A stretch of 64,000 nucleotides of DNA from Venturia oleaginea (lineage: Eukaryota > Ascomycota > Dothideomycetes > Venturiales > Venturiaceae). Both the position numbers and the translations under genes were made by a program. This document shows positions 33,122-44,650 of this stretch, piece by piece. Each line of letters begins with the position of its first letter. Positions within the stretch are counted from its first letter, which is position 1. A model generated the notes under the pieces. The model did not search any database, was not told the DNA's origin, and saw only the letters and a list, made by a program, of their open reading frames with translations. The stretch lies in NCBI GenBank assembly GCA_013176395.1, contig JABMLP010000007.1, positions 868,001-932,000 of the forward strand. The letters run 5' to 3'.

Positions 33122-33749
33122 TCAAATAGCCGCGAACATGGTGAAGAGCAACCAGCCAAGGACGACGCCACTGTAGACCGAGTTAGCACTAGCTCCACCA
33201 GTAGCGGTTGGGGCTGTTGTGGCAGTGACAGACGGCTTGCTAGTGGTAGATCCAGCACTGAAGGTGGTGATGGAGCCAGTGGAAGTCGAGACACTACCGG
33301 TGAGAGTCGTGAGGGAAGGAGTCACGGTGCCGCTCATGGTCGTGAGGGAAGGAGTAATGGTGGTCAACTGGCCGTCGGTGGTGAACGTGGAGGGTTCGAA
33401 GAAGACGACGCTGCTGCTACCTGGGGCCGAGGACACGACAGTGGTAGGCTGAACGACGGTTGATGGGGTGCCAGTAGCGGGTGGTGGAGCTGGCGTCTCT
33501 GAAGTTAGGGCTGGTGGAGCAGCCGAGCACTCAGCAGTGATCGTGATAGTGGAGAAGACGGTGACGGGAGCCGGGTCGTTAGCCCAACGCTTGACGATGC
33601 CGGCGGCCTTGCCATCATTGGCGTTGACAAGCGATCCGGAGACGGAAGTGGTGTTAGTTTAGTGTGAAGCAGGTGAAAGGGAGTCACTCACCGATTCCAG
33701 CAGCCATGATGGCGGCGCCAGCGACCTTCACAATGGCGGTGGAGAGCAT
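33122..33749 (-). CDS. Ser/Thr-rich GPI-anchored cell-wall protein
   Basis: Seen: exon 1 33692-33749 encodes a signal peptide (MLSTAIVKVAGAAIMAAG); exon 2 33122-33636 encodes RWANDPAPVTVFSTITITAE, CSAAPPALTSETPAPPP and repeated TPSLTTMSGTV / TPSLTTLTGSV, then a Ser/Thr-rich stem. It ends ASANSVYSGVVLGWLLFTMF, a GPI-attachment signal. Joined length is about 190 aa. Oddity: the intron that keeps the frame (33637-33691, donor GTGAGT, branch-like CTAAC) ends in CG, not AG; the only AG acceptor nearby breaks the frame. Either a non-canonical or mutated site, or a mis-modelled exon. Likely a structural or adhesive wall protein. Confidence 0.7.
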
Positions 33750-35598
33750 CTTTGAGGTCTGATGGGGGTTTGTTGGTTGTTTGATTGTGGGTGGGTGATG
33801 TACGGGATGCTGGAGAAGTACTGTGGAGGCCAGAGTCAGTAAAGTCTTCCAATGAGAAGCAAACAACACGAGTGAGTGAAGTCGGCAAGTTGGAGAGTGC
33901 CAAATGAGTGAGCAAGCGGAACGTTTGCCTGTAACGATGAGCGCAGAGGGAAGCATCCTTGAGAGGTGGCAGAAGAGGGGAGGTCTTACAATGCTTGATG
34001 CTCTCAGAAGATGCGGATGCGGATGAAGTTGAAGAAGTGAGAGGGCGCGGGCGAGGGGACGGCGAGGTTAAGTACTATAGCAGGTTTTTTGACGCTAGAC
34101 CACAACCGGAAGTGTGGTGTTGACGTTCTAGCAATGATAAGAGCAGCACGTTGCGTTGGGAGCCGAAAGGAAGGCAAGCGAAGGAAGGGCTATTGTCACT
34201 CTAGACAGGAAAGTGAGCTCGTCAGTGTTGAGAAGGTAGAAGCCGAGCGAAATATATGTGACATATGAGTGAGTGAAGTGTTACCTGGCACTGACGCATT
34301 GGCATTTCTCTGACCTCCATCGCACAAGGTGTTAACATGGATAGAACACCCTTGATATCAAGTTGATGCTGGTAACTTTCTGGCGATATCGATTCCCAAT
34401 CTTGCTAGAAATTGCTCTACGTCGATCTCATATTGAGGGACTTCTGAGTGAGAGCGAGCTCTGATATCTGGAGCATGAAAGGGGGCGTATTGGGGTGTCT
34501 ACTTCCAACCATCCTGTTGTGCAATAGCCTTGTCAAGTTTGAGATGGCGTCGTCAAGATCGATTGCTTCAATTGGGAGGTTAAGATCAAGCTACATGTCG
34601 TGGCCCGTGGAGGAGGTTGGCGTGTAACCTATCGTCGTACAAGGACTTCTCTGCCAAACGTTAAATTTCTTCATCTATGCATGTATGCCGTGGCTGCCCC
34701 GGCCGGCTTTCAGCATGTCATTCAATTTGTTCTTAAATCTGGTCTGCTGCAGCCTCTCGGCCGGCAGTGAGAAACAGTTGAGCCTCAACCTGAATGTATC
34801 AATTTCACAGAAGCTGGCATCCTCCACCACAGGCGACGTTGGACTGCATGAAACGATCGAGTTTGTCTCACCAAAGCAGGTCACTAGGCAAGGGGGACGG
34901 AGATGTATATGGGATTCGCGCAATTCACTGTCTGTCTCCATGGGCTGGCTTCAGAACTGCGCTTAATAATGTCTGGCAATTAGGAAAGCAATGTGATTGG
35001 CCGAGCGCTCCAAAGTCACGTGGGAGGCTGTGAGAAAACGCAATTGCAGTGAGCTGTGGAGGGGAGCAAGGGGAAGGAAAATGCGAACGGCTGAAGGAAG
35101 GCAACACTCTGTAGGCAATCGATAATGTCAGAGGGTTCTTCGGAGATCCGCTAGGCACCATTCCGTTCAAAAGCTACACCTGAAGATAGATGGGACCAAA
35201 TGATGGACACGACCATATCAAACCGATGCAGTTCAGCTTTCCAATGGCGGTCCTACTTCTTTCCGGCATGATGGAAATAGCCAGCGAGATCCAGGAAGGG
35301 GCGTCCAGTAATCTACGGGGTATCACGGTAGTCTGAATGGCGCAACACCAAGCTCTTTCCCATCGTGCCTTCCACATCACGTAGCGGAGATCAGATAATC
35401 AACGCAGCAGGTACACTCAACGCTAGACTCCAGACACTAATACCCTTCTCCCCTTCGCCCGTCTTCCTGACAACAACACAAACATTCCACTCTCTTTCGC
35501 GTCTCAACTTTTGGCTCTTTTGGTTCTCAGCTGTCTACATCTGTTGTCAACGCATTCACGTCTCGTCTTCTTCACCGTCTACTCTCCTTGCACTCAAA
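33750..35598. other. Divergent intergenic between two GPI-protein genes
   Basis: 1.85 kb. Both flanking genes encode Ser/Thr-rich GPI proteins transcribed away from this region, so it contains both promoters. Leader just before 35599 is CT-rich. No gene recognised. Confidence 0.45.
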
Positions 35599-37099
35599 AT
35601 GAAGCGTATCGCCATCCCAGCCGCCATGGCAGCCATTGCCCCTCTTGTTGGTGCTCAAGGTCAGTTTGCAGCCCATGCAATCCACACTCATTTCCAGCAT
35701 TTGAATTGGACGGGTCTGACAAGCCGTAGGAAGCGGAAGTCAAGCCGTCGTTCACAGGACACTGACCAGCGTCGTTGTTGTGGATCTGTTCCCTGCCGTA
35801 TCAACTTCGACAGCATACGCAACCTCCTTGGTCACCATCCTTGGCTGTCCCCCATGGGAGACCAGATGCCCAGTCCGCCATAATAGCGTTGCAGTCGTCA
35901 CACTCAACACCGCCGTCCGCACCACTGTCTGCCCACTCACTCTGACGTCTTCTCGACTCAGCTCATACGACACCGAGGTGGTTTCTACTCAGGCTCCGAC
36001 CCCACCATTCCTGCCCCCTGTTTCTACATCCACAACAACTTGGCCATCGAACTCACCTCCGCCATCGCAATACCCTCCTCTCACCATTGCAGAGAGCGTG
36101 TGGGCATCACAGTCTGACATTTCCCTCGGCGAGCCAACCGGGTCTTTGGCGGGGTCACTGGGCAATCCAGCACCGACATCACTGGGCAGCGACTTCCTCA
36201 ACCCACCAGATGCTTCGGTCGACTCATCGGCACTCTCAAGTCTCTCATCTGCCCTGGGTAGCGTCTCATCTACAGCAGCAGCCGCTTCTCCAACGCAACC
36301 TGCTGTTGGATCTTCAGCTTCAACCACCAGTGCATCGCCAGCTCCATCCGCTTCTGTGTCCTCAGCTTCGCCAGGCAGTGTTTCTTCAACTGCATCCAAC
36401 AGCGTCCTCTCAGTCTTAGGCGGCAGCATCACTCTTGACGGTGGCTCCTCTGGCTCATCCAGTGTCGCTTCCTCAGCCGCATATGGCGTTGCCTCCTCAG
36501 CTTCGCCAAGCAGTGTTTCTTCAGCTGCATCCAACAGCGTCCTCTCAGTCTTGGGCGGCGGCAGCATCACTCTTGAAGGTGGCTCCTCTGGCTCATCCAG
36601 TGTTGCTTCATCACCTGCATCTGGCGTTGCCTCCTCGGCTGCATCCGACAGTGCATCTCCGGCTATGATAAGCGGTCCATCGTCGGCACCATCCACTGGC
36701 AGTTCTTCTTCAGTCGCCATAGTTACAGAGGGTGTACTCAGGGCTGTCACCGACACATTCGGCAACACACTGTCCACGTCGGTTTCAGCACACACGGACA
36801 TTACCACGATCTCCGGTCCCTCAGGCGTGACCGTCAGTATCAGCACTGGATCGGTCACCATTCTCATTGGCAGGAACACCACGTCTGTCATCCAGCACTT
36901 CCTTCCATACACTTATTCCGCTACCCAGAGCACTGTTACCTTTCCAAATGTCACCTATATGCCGACTGCCACAGGCAACGTAACATCCAACAGCAGCATG
37001 TCTACTTCCGCCCCTCTCTTCTCTAATGATGGAACATCGGCACCTGTCAACATGCTCAGCATCTGCCTTGCCATCGTTGCGTTGGTTTTGGTGCTTTGA
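35599..37099 (+). CDS. Ser-rich GPI-anchored wall protein with internal repeats
   Basis: Seen: exon 1 35599-35659, intron 35660-35729 (70 nt), exon 2 35730-37099, 476 aa. Signal peptide MKRIAIPAAMAAIAPLVGAQ. A short conserved N-terminal domain follows with SVVVVDLFPAVSTSTAY, LGCPPWETRCP and a Cys pair, then a long Ser/Ala/Thr/Pro stem. Two near-identical units of 135 and 138 bp (36365-36499 and 36500-36637) encode SVSS.ASNSVLSVLGG.SITL and GGSSGSSSVASS. After these come a hydrophobic Thr-rich region and a GPI signal ending MLSICLAIVALVLVL. Surface-exposed, probably adhesive or structural; function unknown. An open 307-codon frame on the opposite strand is a by-product of its composition. Confidence 0.8.
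36365..36637 (+). repeat. Intragenic tandem duplication in the GPI protein
   Basis: Two adjacent copies, 135 and 138 bp, in frame, differing mainly by silent or conservative changes and one Gly codon insertion. Typical of length-variable repeat stems in fungal wall proteins. Confidence 0.75.
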
Positions 37100-38444
37100 G
37101 GACACCTTCTCGAACTGTCATGGATAGGTATTGACAAGGCTGGCACCAGGACAGTCTCGCGAGTCTTTGAGTATGATTATTCGCTCAGCATCTTAAACCA
37201 AGTTGACGACATCTTTTGGTCCGTGGCTGGGATATAAGATTGTTGAAGACGGTTGTTGCAGACTTACTTTGCTTTTCTTCTCATGTTGCTATCTTGTCTC
37301 TTGTACCCGAACAGACTTCTGTATCTAGCTATCAGACATGGTTCAGCAAAATATAGAGTAATAACAGTGCATTATCTTCGATTGCTTCTTCTCTCCCCCC
37401 TCGCCTGCACGTTTATGTCATCCTCTTCCTAGCTCTTTCCATGCTGCACCGCCCTGACTGCATCGGAATTCTATCGATACGCAGGATACGGTCGCTCGCT
37501 AGCAATCTGTTACTTCAGCACTGACTCCAGCAAATGGAGGTGATGTGTATATGTTGAAGGAAGAAAGAAATTTCGCTGACCGCGGGAAGTACGCCACAAC
37601 AAATTTTTAGCTTTGAGAGCCCCCTGGAATTCCGTCCACCCATCGATTTTGCGGATCCCCATCTAGACTTCTATTCTTGGCTGTTGGCCTGAGGCTTTTT
37701 TGAGGCTGCAGCTGGGCTGGGGGCCGGCTGGGATTTTGGGGGCTGAGATCCCGAAGTTCCATCCCATTTCTCTGTCAGCAGCCATGCTTACGGCAAGAAA
37801 CATCTTTCGTCCAACCGAGTGCTTGAAAAGGCGCCTTTCATTCTAACAGCAGCCTGAGGGTCTGCGCGTTGATAGATTGTGCTGACCGCCTGCCTCTTTT
37901 CCCGACTCTCGGTTAGCGACGTCGACACACCTCGACCAACAGATGGATCTGAAAAGCGCCTTCGTGCTGACCAGACCAATGGGTACCATGAAAGATGCAT
38001 CTTCCTCTAATAGAAGACTTGCTTATCAATTTGCGAAAGATCCATTACAGCAACCACATGTGCCGTTCGTTGCGGGGATTTACTGTGCTGCCGAGCCTGA
38101 GTGACCTTTGTACGGATCTGGAGAATGGTGTGTTGTGACGCTCTGCTAGGGATTGTTGATGAGGAATCACGATGGTCGATGGCTTCCTTATAATCCTGGT
38201 CTCGTCTTTTCCATTTATTTCGTAAACCTTCGCTTTATTGCACTTTCATCTTTGAATGTATAATTACTCACGAGCAGGGCGTATCCAACAAGCTGACTGC
38301 AGATAGCCAGCATACTCAGCCGCACTTGGGTGCGATAATCTAAGAAGACCTGCTCCTACTTGATCCACCGAATCCTCTCACTCGAAAACCTACCGATAAC
38401 ACTCCAAGAAGAAGTCGCCCACAGCAGCGCAGAGAATCGTAAAG
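37100..38444. other. Intergenic
   Basis: 1.35 kb between co-directional genes; no gene recognised. The final 100 bp before 38445 are the putative promoter/leader of the membrane-protein gene. Confidence 0.4.
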
Positions 38445-39306
38445 ATGGCCAATAATACTTATTACTCTCATCTCCCCTCTGAGACGGATCTGGCAGCACC
38501 ACATTCGACTCAGTCCTCGCCTATGAAGCCAATGTTCTTGGCTGGGAACAAGATGGTGGCACAGCACGATGCTGAGGACGGGATAGCACATGTGCGGCAG
38601 GATGATCTGGTACGTTTTCTTGTGCACCAAAACCCTGGTTTCGGCACGAGCATCAAACTGACAAGACTGCGTGCAACAGCAATTGAAAAGGTCCATTCGT
38701 ATCCTGCGCGTCGGTCAACAACTCCTAGCCACTGGCTCCTCCCTCGCCACTCTAGTCCCAATCACCATGACCCTCATCAAATTCCTTCAAACAAGAAACA
38801 TATACAAAGATGTTCAAATGTCGAATGGTACCACGGTAAACCGTACAGCTTGGGCAAGAGATACAAAGGCATGGCCCACATACACGTACTTCTTCGTCGC
38901 CGCAACCTCCTTCATCATGAATCTCGGAACCCTGATCGGATACTTCTGGGGTACCAAAGCTGCAAATTACGTTTCTACCGTAAGCTCCGTGCTCGATCAT
39001 ATGATTAAGGCTGCGAACTTGATTGTGTGGATTGTAGTGGCGGGCATTTACAAGTATGAGAAGGAGGTATTGACGGATAAATTGCATAGGGATCTTTGGG
39101 GATGGAGTTGTAGTCCTGAGGCTGATGCGCTGCAGTATGCTTTTATGGACGAGGTGCCGTTTAATAAGTATTGTACTGTTCAGTCGGGGTCTTGGTTTGC
39201 AGGGCTTGTGCATATTGGGACTATGGTTTTGGGTGTGGTTATTAAGTTGATGGCGGGCAGGAGGAGGAGTACGAAGGGGTTTGTGAAGAGGCGGACGCAA
39301 GGATAG
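38445..39306 (+). CDS. Four-span integral membrane protein, unknown function
   Basis: Seen: exon 1 38445-38609, intron 38610-38679 (70 nt, GTACG donor, CTGAC branch-like site, CAG acceptor), exon 2 38680-39306, 263 aa. A hydrophilic N-terminus of about 70 residues is followed by four hydrophobic segments: LATGSSLATLVPITMTLIKF, TYFFVAATSFIMNLGTLIGY, AANLIVWIVVAGIY and GLVHIGTMVLGVVIKLMAG. A loop with WGWSCSPEADALQ and FNKYCTVQSG contains two Cys that might pair. The tail is basic (RRRSTKGFVKRR). This layout is common in uncharacterised ascomycete membrane proteins; I do not recognise a named family. Confidence 0.7.
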
Positions 39307-41455
39307 GAAGAACAATTTGGTGGACCAGGGAATTATGGGGGCGCGTCTCAGTATGAACAATGAGATTCCTCGATCGAAGTGGGCTGATAATTGGATGCTG
39401 GAGTTCTGGAAATTGAGAACGGCCTGTGGTCTGGGTTACATGTTGGACGTTGGTTTACGTACCAGGAATATCGCTCTGATTAGAGCGTTGAGCGTAGATG
39501 TTTGGGAGTTAAGGCATGATGATACGAAGATGAGTTCTATTGCTTCATCCGTTGCTGTTTCCACTCCATATACTCACGTCAGCGCACTGCCATTATTGAT
39601 AACCCATGGCTTACATCGGCTTTTGGAACGAACCACTAGAAGCTAATGATGTTTGGGCAGGCCAAAAACAAAGATGACACATCACGCAAAGGCGCAAGAC
39701 CGTGGTGCGGGATGTTGACCGGAAGCGAACCATAAGTTTGTTAAGATCGATACCCTGGGAATCGGAATCTTGGCTAGCTTGCTGCCCAGCAACAAACGAG
39801 ATGACAAAGTTCCTTGAACTTCACCAAAATATCTAACACGGTAATGAATGTCATCAGTTCCCGATGATGCTCGTCGCCATCACTACAAATGCCAGAGCGG
39901 CATTACTCTGTGGTCGAACATGTCCTGCCGGATCGCACCCATTCTCTGGCGATTTTTCGCATTTGAGATAGGCAGATGTAGGACAGCAGAACTGCATTGT
40001 AAGGTACAAGCCGTTTAGCATGCTCTGGTAAGTTCTGGAATCTACTTGTGGAGGGTATCATATACTAATCCCGTCGTTCAAGTTGGGGAATCCGGGAGGA
40101 GGTTGGCTTGCTCCGGGCTCTTGGATGGATCACAGACTAGGAACTCAGCAGACTCAGCTTGCTACGGTGGATTCGATAATCGATTCGTTGGCGGGCAGGT
40201 CTGCGATTATACTGCCCTTGCTGGCTTAGAAAAGGCATGTGTGCGCCTGGCCATGCCTTGTTCTCACTCTAATTCCGCCGGTGAGTTTGCCCTGATATTG
40301 TAACAGATGCTGTATACCGACGAGGTCGATTGAAACTATGGACGCGGCCGATTTCATGCGTCTTCGATGCAGGTGTCAGAGATCACCTGGAGCGGCCGGT
40401 CAGGCTTACTGTTGGTCCCTCTTGATCAAGTCACGTGAAGCTTCTTTCTGGGTGGATGCTCATAGACTTGTTTGTCTGGACTGACAGGTGAGTACCTGAC
40501 ACGCTTTGTTGAATATTCTCTTTGAGCATGAAATAACATCGAAAAGTACCTCAGAGATGGGGTTGCCGATGAAAAGCTTAAGACCCTAAAATCCCAAAAC
40601 TTCTTCAAGAAGGGAATGATCCAGTAGCTCACCTTCAATTAATGCAGCATACCGTGTCCCTGATCGACGATGACAGGAGAAAGCCAAGGAAGATGGTGGA
40701 CCTCACCGTTCGTCCCGATGGGCCAAGTCGCTTCTTCTTGAGTGCTGTCCACACACATTTTGAGTCTCCCGCACTTCTGCAAGATGAAGACAACCTGGCG
40801 GTGTGAATTATTGTTGCATTTTCTGTTGTGAATACGACCTTTCAACATGATGCCTCCTGGTACTGAATGGTTGCAGAACTTACTGAGAGATGTTGGCAGT
40901 TCACGGCGAGTGATTATTGATGAGTGGTGCACCGACTGGAATCGAATCCCAGTGGCGGCGAGGCCGAGGCGAACTTTGCTTGTGTGAAATATCAGATACT
41001 TCTTCACAAGAAATTCTGCTGCCCAACCATACCATGAGCGTGGGATATACTTCATCCAGGCGCCGGCCTGGCAGGAGAATCGCATTTCTCCAAGCGCTGA
41101 GAATGAAGACTATAGCGAGTAGGGACCGAGGAAGGTGACAGACGTGCTAACTTCGTTGTGTAGGGCCTTAGGTGATGACGATCAGGTCTTGTCGTTTTGA
41201 TCGTATGATATTGAAAGCGAGATACGGTTATTCAATAACATGGTATCCATGCTGGACGGTTTCGAGCTACAGTAAATTGCGGATATTCTATTTGTGAATG
41301 AAGCTCAGAAACCAAAAATTGCCTAGCCATCAGCGAATAAGAACAGATGGAAAGCGCACGTTGTTTACATGGGAGCCGACTAAAATTCATCGGACTGAGA
41401 GCTATAAGAAGCTGGTCAGTTCTCCAACTTACTCGGTCAAAAAGTCACTTACATA

Positions 41456-41490
41456 TTGTATTATCGTTTGTGTATCAAGGTAGACATTGT
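41456..41490 (+). repeat. Diverged direct repeat, copy 1
   Basis: TGTATTATCGTTTGTGTATC followed by AAGGTAGACATT. It matches 42396-42430 with mostly transition differences. A second shared block (GTTGATGCACAGAC at about 41738) follows some 280 bp later. Confidence 0.5.
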
Positions 41491-42395
41491 CAAGTTTTTC
41501 GACTGGCTGAATGACTGAGTGATTCCGAGAGTTCTGCCCAATTGCGGAACCTAGCTAAAAACACGTAGAGGCTCGGTATAGCTAATATAGTAAAAGCCTC
41601 TAGAACGGTCCTATCCGAGTCCTTGGCTATCGATAATGCCTTAGCTATCAACAATGTACTATGATACTACCTGGGCGCAGATCAGAATTGCGGACGTCGG
41701 TCAGTCAGTCAGTCAAAAGACTTAAAGAATGTCGGCGTTGATGCACAGACGACAATACTTCCGAAGTGAGAGCAGTCCCTTGTCTTGACTGTTAGTTTCG
41801 AGTCGTATGGCTAGAAGTAAGAAGCGCGATTGACAATTGGCACAAGTCACTATGTTCGTTGATGGAGAAATGCACTCTTCCTGCTGTCACATAAAGTTAT
41901 CTTCTGTAATGGTATCCTATTCAAAGTAGGTTAAAACTGACATGGCTAACTCGGGAATGCCAAAGACTTGGATAGTTGGGAGATGGTAGCGGTAGGCAAA
42001 GATTTGGTTTAGCGGGCATCAGATGGGCGTTGTCAACGGTTTACCAGGTATAGCTTTGACTACATATATATCTCATGTGGGGTGGTCATGGATCGACTAT
42101 TCGTAGAGGTTTGAGTTCAAGCCAGAGCTCAACAGGAAGTTGTCCTCACTGTGGTAGCCGGGCTATGAAACGTCAATATCGATCCTTGTACTAGGTCTCG
42201 CGCCGAATCTTGTACCTGGACGTAGGCAAGCTATTTATACTAGGGTACTACATAGTAATATCTCGTGGCCATGCTTTCCTAGAGAAGGGAACCAGTCCCC
42301 GGATATGACTGGGTCTCCTATATATAGTAGTAGGATGATGTGCTACATGTTTCACTCGGGATGAATAAGATGTAGGAAGATGCTCCACACGGTGT

Positions 42396-42430
42396 GTATT
42401 GTCGTTTATATATCAACGTGGACATTCTAG
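42396..42430 (+). repeat. Diverged direct repeat, copy 2
   Basis: TGTATTGTCGTTTATATATC followed by AACGTGGACATT. Here the second block (GTTGACGCACAGAC at about 42464) follows after only about 35 bp, so the two copies differ by a deletion or insertion of roughly 210-240 bp. Probably relics of one repeat family. Confidence 0.5.
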
Positions 42431-43060
42431 TCGGTCACAAAGTTGGAGAATAAGAAAGTCCATGTTGACGCACAGACACGATCCCCAGGTTTCGCCGTAG
42501 GCTTTGTTGCCGTCCTCCTCGGCTTCTTTTCCTGGGGAAGTGGAGTTTAGCTCATTTCGGAAAGAGGATACCCCGTGGGGCTCCGGAAACCCTCTCGAGT
42601 CTCGTGAATATCATGGGTACCTACGGGACGTCGTGGACGCGCATTCAAGAGTGATTGGTTTCTCAACTACTTTTTGCTACCGGTCCGATTACAACTCTCT
42701 TTGAACGGATCCTCATCTGACACTCACGCGATCTCTTGCTCCCAAATACTGATCATAGGCTTAATAGCCACATAGTACATCTAGAGCCTCAAGTCAAAGT
42801 CGTCTGGGTTCAGAAGATAACCTTGATTAATCCCAGCTCTGGAATACGAGACCACCGTCACCTGCTGCTACATACCTTCTAAGTATAAAAAGATGAGCTG
42901 GGCGAAAACGGGGCGAAAGTTATACTTAAGAGTTGCATCCTTCTGTGAATCTGCATCTATCAATACGAACAGCTTGCTTCATTCCATCACCACCTGAACT
43001 CCTGAACTCAATCGCCTTCCATTTCTCCTCAACCAACCCACTCTTCCGCAATCTATAACA

Positions 43061-43530
43061 ATGCGTTTCCAAACCATCCTCGCTATTCCTCTATTCTTCG
43101 CGGGTGCCTTCGCAGCACCAATCGAAGGCGAACTCCAGTCTGAAGCTGCTGTGGGACAAACAGGTGCCGATGGTAAAATCTGCGTGGTAGGAAAATGCGT
43201 CAATCTTGGTAAAGGAGGTTCCAAGTGCAATATTGACCGTAAGTACATCTCTTAGGCGATATGGATCAAAAGCTAATCATGTCTGCCAGAATGTTTCGCA
43301 TCTCAGGGTGGTAATATCGTCGCTTGCGTTTCGGTTCTCACCCACCCAAGTAAACTCAACGATGCTTATTGTGCTGCTGGTATCCTCGCTTTGGGATTCA
43401 ACATGGTAAGGTCCCCGAGTCCAGCTTTCCCCCCAAGATACGAAACCAAATACACTGGCTGACTCGATAATTCCAGCCACAACCATGCAAGGATTGCATC
43501 AGCAAGCTTGTCGATTTGAAGATCAACTAG
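43061..43530 (+). CDS. Small secreted 8-cysteine protein (115 aa)
   Basis: Seen: exons 43061-43238, 43290-43405 and 43477-43530 with 51- and 71-nt introns, phases consistent. Signal peptide MRFQTILAIPLFFAGAFA, then APIEGELQSEAAVG that could be a propeptide. Mature region has eight Cys: KICVVGKCVNLG, SKCNIDQCFASQ, IVACVSVL, DAYCAAGI and PCKDCISK. There are no adjacent Cys pairs, so it is not a hydrophobin. Such proteins are often apoplastic or surface proteins and effector candidates; no function is assigned. The promoter has a TATAAAA-like motif near 42885. Intact. Confidence 0.75.
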
Positions 43531-43959
43531 GCGCTGTAGGGCAATTTGGAGCTCACCGTGTCTACTTCTGTACATGTTGGATCAGACATATTACGCCTCT
43601 GGAAGGGTCCGACTAGTTCGAGCATGCTTTCTTCTCTTCAATCTTCTTCTTGACTTCTTTGGGGATAACTTGTCCAACACATAGGGTTTTGAGTATCGTG
43701 TTCTGTATCATAATGGTTATCATAGCTACTACTATCGTACATGTATCTTACATACCTACCTTACTTCTTTCCTTTCGATATCTCTACCATATACTTTTTA
43801 TATGGTGGAGTAAGTTCTCGCTTTAAAACAACGAGTAAGAACATCCGCCTACCTTATCTCGCTCTCAAATCAATCAAAGCCGGCTATAGTGATTTTGTTC
43901 TGTAATCGGGCCCTCTTTTTTTATTTTTAAAAAAAAGCTATAAGTTACTAGCAATATGG
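43531..43959. other. Convergent intergenic
   Basis: 430 bp between convergent genes, AT-rich with T and A runs near 43916-43937; probably both terminators. No gene. Confidence 0.4.
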
Positions 43960-44466
43960 CTAGGGAAATAAAGTCAAATCTTGGGCCGCGATCGTAGATC
44001 CACGTTCTGCATTGAGATAACAAGAGTTCGATGAAACAGTCCCAATGAAGTAAGGTAATCTTGCTATTCTTTCCTGAGTACCGCCGGCAAACTGGGCGAT
44101 GATAAGGCGGAGGGACTCGACAGCATCTGCATACACAGGATTCGCTGCTATCTTATGCAAAAATTTGGGGGAGACGAGTTGATGAGGGTAGATGGAAACC
44201 TTGAGTGTTTGGATTAATTCATCTTGACAACCATTGTTGATGGTTTTCCCTGTGCGGTGGAGAGCGTACAGATCGCTGTGAGATGGATGTGTTGCTATCT
44301 TCTTGATGATTTCGGCGAGCAGTTTTCCAAGAAAAGCATCAATGGAAGGTGCCGTTATGGTGCGCTTGTGGGAGCTGATTTGGATGTGACTTGACTTCCG
44401 GTAATATAGTCTTTGGGAAGAGGATCTCAGAAAAAGATCTGTTGTCTGGCTTTCGTCTTGAACCAT
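43960..44466 (-). CDS. F-box-like protein, short
   Basis: Seen: continuous frame from ATG (MVQDESQTTDLF) to stop, 168 residues. Central motif LGKLLAEIIKKIATHPSHSD then LYALHRTGKTINNGCQDEL resembles a fungal F-box (LP.EI...I...L...DL..L..T.K). The remainder (FLHKIAANPVYADAVESLRL) resembles the helical repeats that follow F-boxes in this fungal group. It is short for an F-box protein (usually 300-600 aa), so it may be truncated or have more exons. F-box proteins recruit substrates to SCF ubiquitin ligases. Confidence 0.45.
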   Translation of the reverse strand: MVQDESQTTDLFLRSSSQRLYYRKSSHIQISSHKRTITAPSIDAFLGKLLAEIIKKIATHPSHSDLYALHRTGKTINNGCQDELIQTLKVSIYPHQLVSPKFLHKIAANPVYADAVESLRLIIAQFAGGTQERIARLPYFIGTVSSNSCYLNAERGSTIAAQDLTLFP

Positions 44467-44650
44467 ATTGGTCAGCTGCAAATGGCACTGTTAGTCCTTG
44501 TGTCTCTCAATGTCCTCGTTATTAAGTGCTTTATTGTTGGACGGATATTCCAGGGCCTGCAATTTCAATTCCTTCCTTCGAGATTTCCGCAACCATCGAT
44601 CCTCACTGTTCTCCTCGTCTTGAAGAATTCTCGTAATCCTTTGCCGGGTT

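Larger units (their letters stand above)
39307..43060. other. 3.75-kb gene-free region with diverged repeats
   Basis: No supported gene. Minus-strand frames at 40426-41085 look weakly protein-like but have no recognised motif. 41440-42490 contains a diverged direct repeat pair (listed separately) and short AT-rich blocks, suggesting old transposon remnants. The TATAAAA-like element at about 42883-42890 fits the promoter of the gene at 43061. Confidence 0.45.

Noticed and set aside
32996..33463. 155-codon plus-strand frame
   Set aside because: Antisense of the GPI-protein exon; Gly/Glu/Ser-rich shadow of its Ser/Thr codons.
35989..36912. 307-codon frame antisense to the GPI protein
   Set aside because: Mirror of a Ser/Ala-repeat gene; Glu/Ala/Asp-rich low complexity, no start context or domain.
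40426..41085. Protein-like minus-strand frames
   Set aside because: Two different frames, no recognised motif, no consistent splice structure.
43061..43530. Hydrophobin
   Set aside because: Has eight Cys but lacks the two adjacent CC pairs and the spacing that define hydrophobins.
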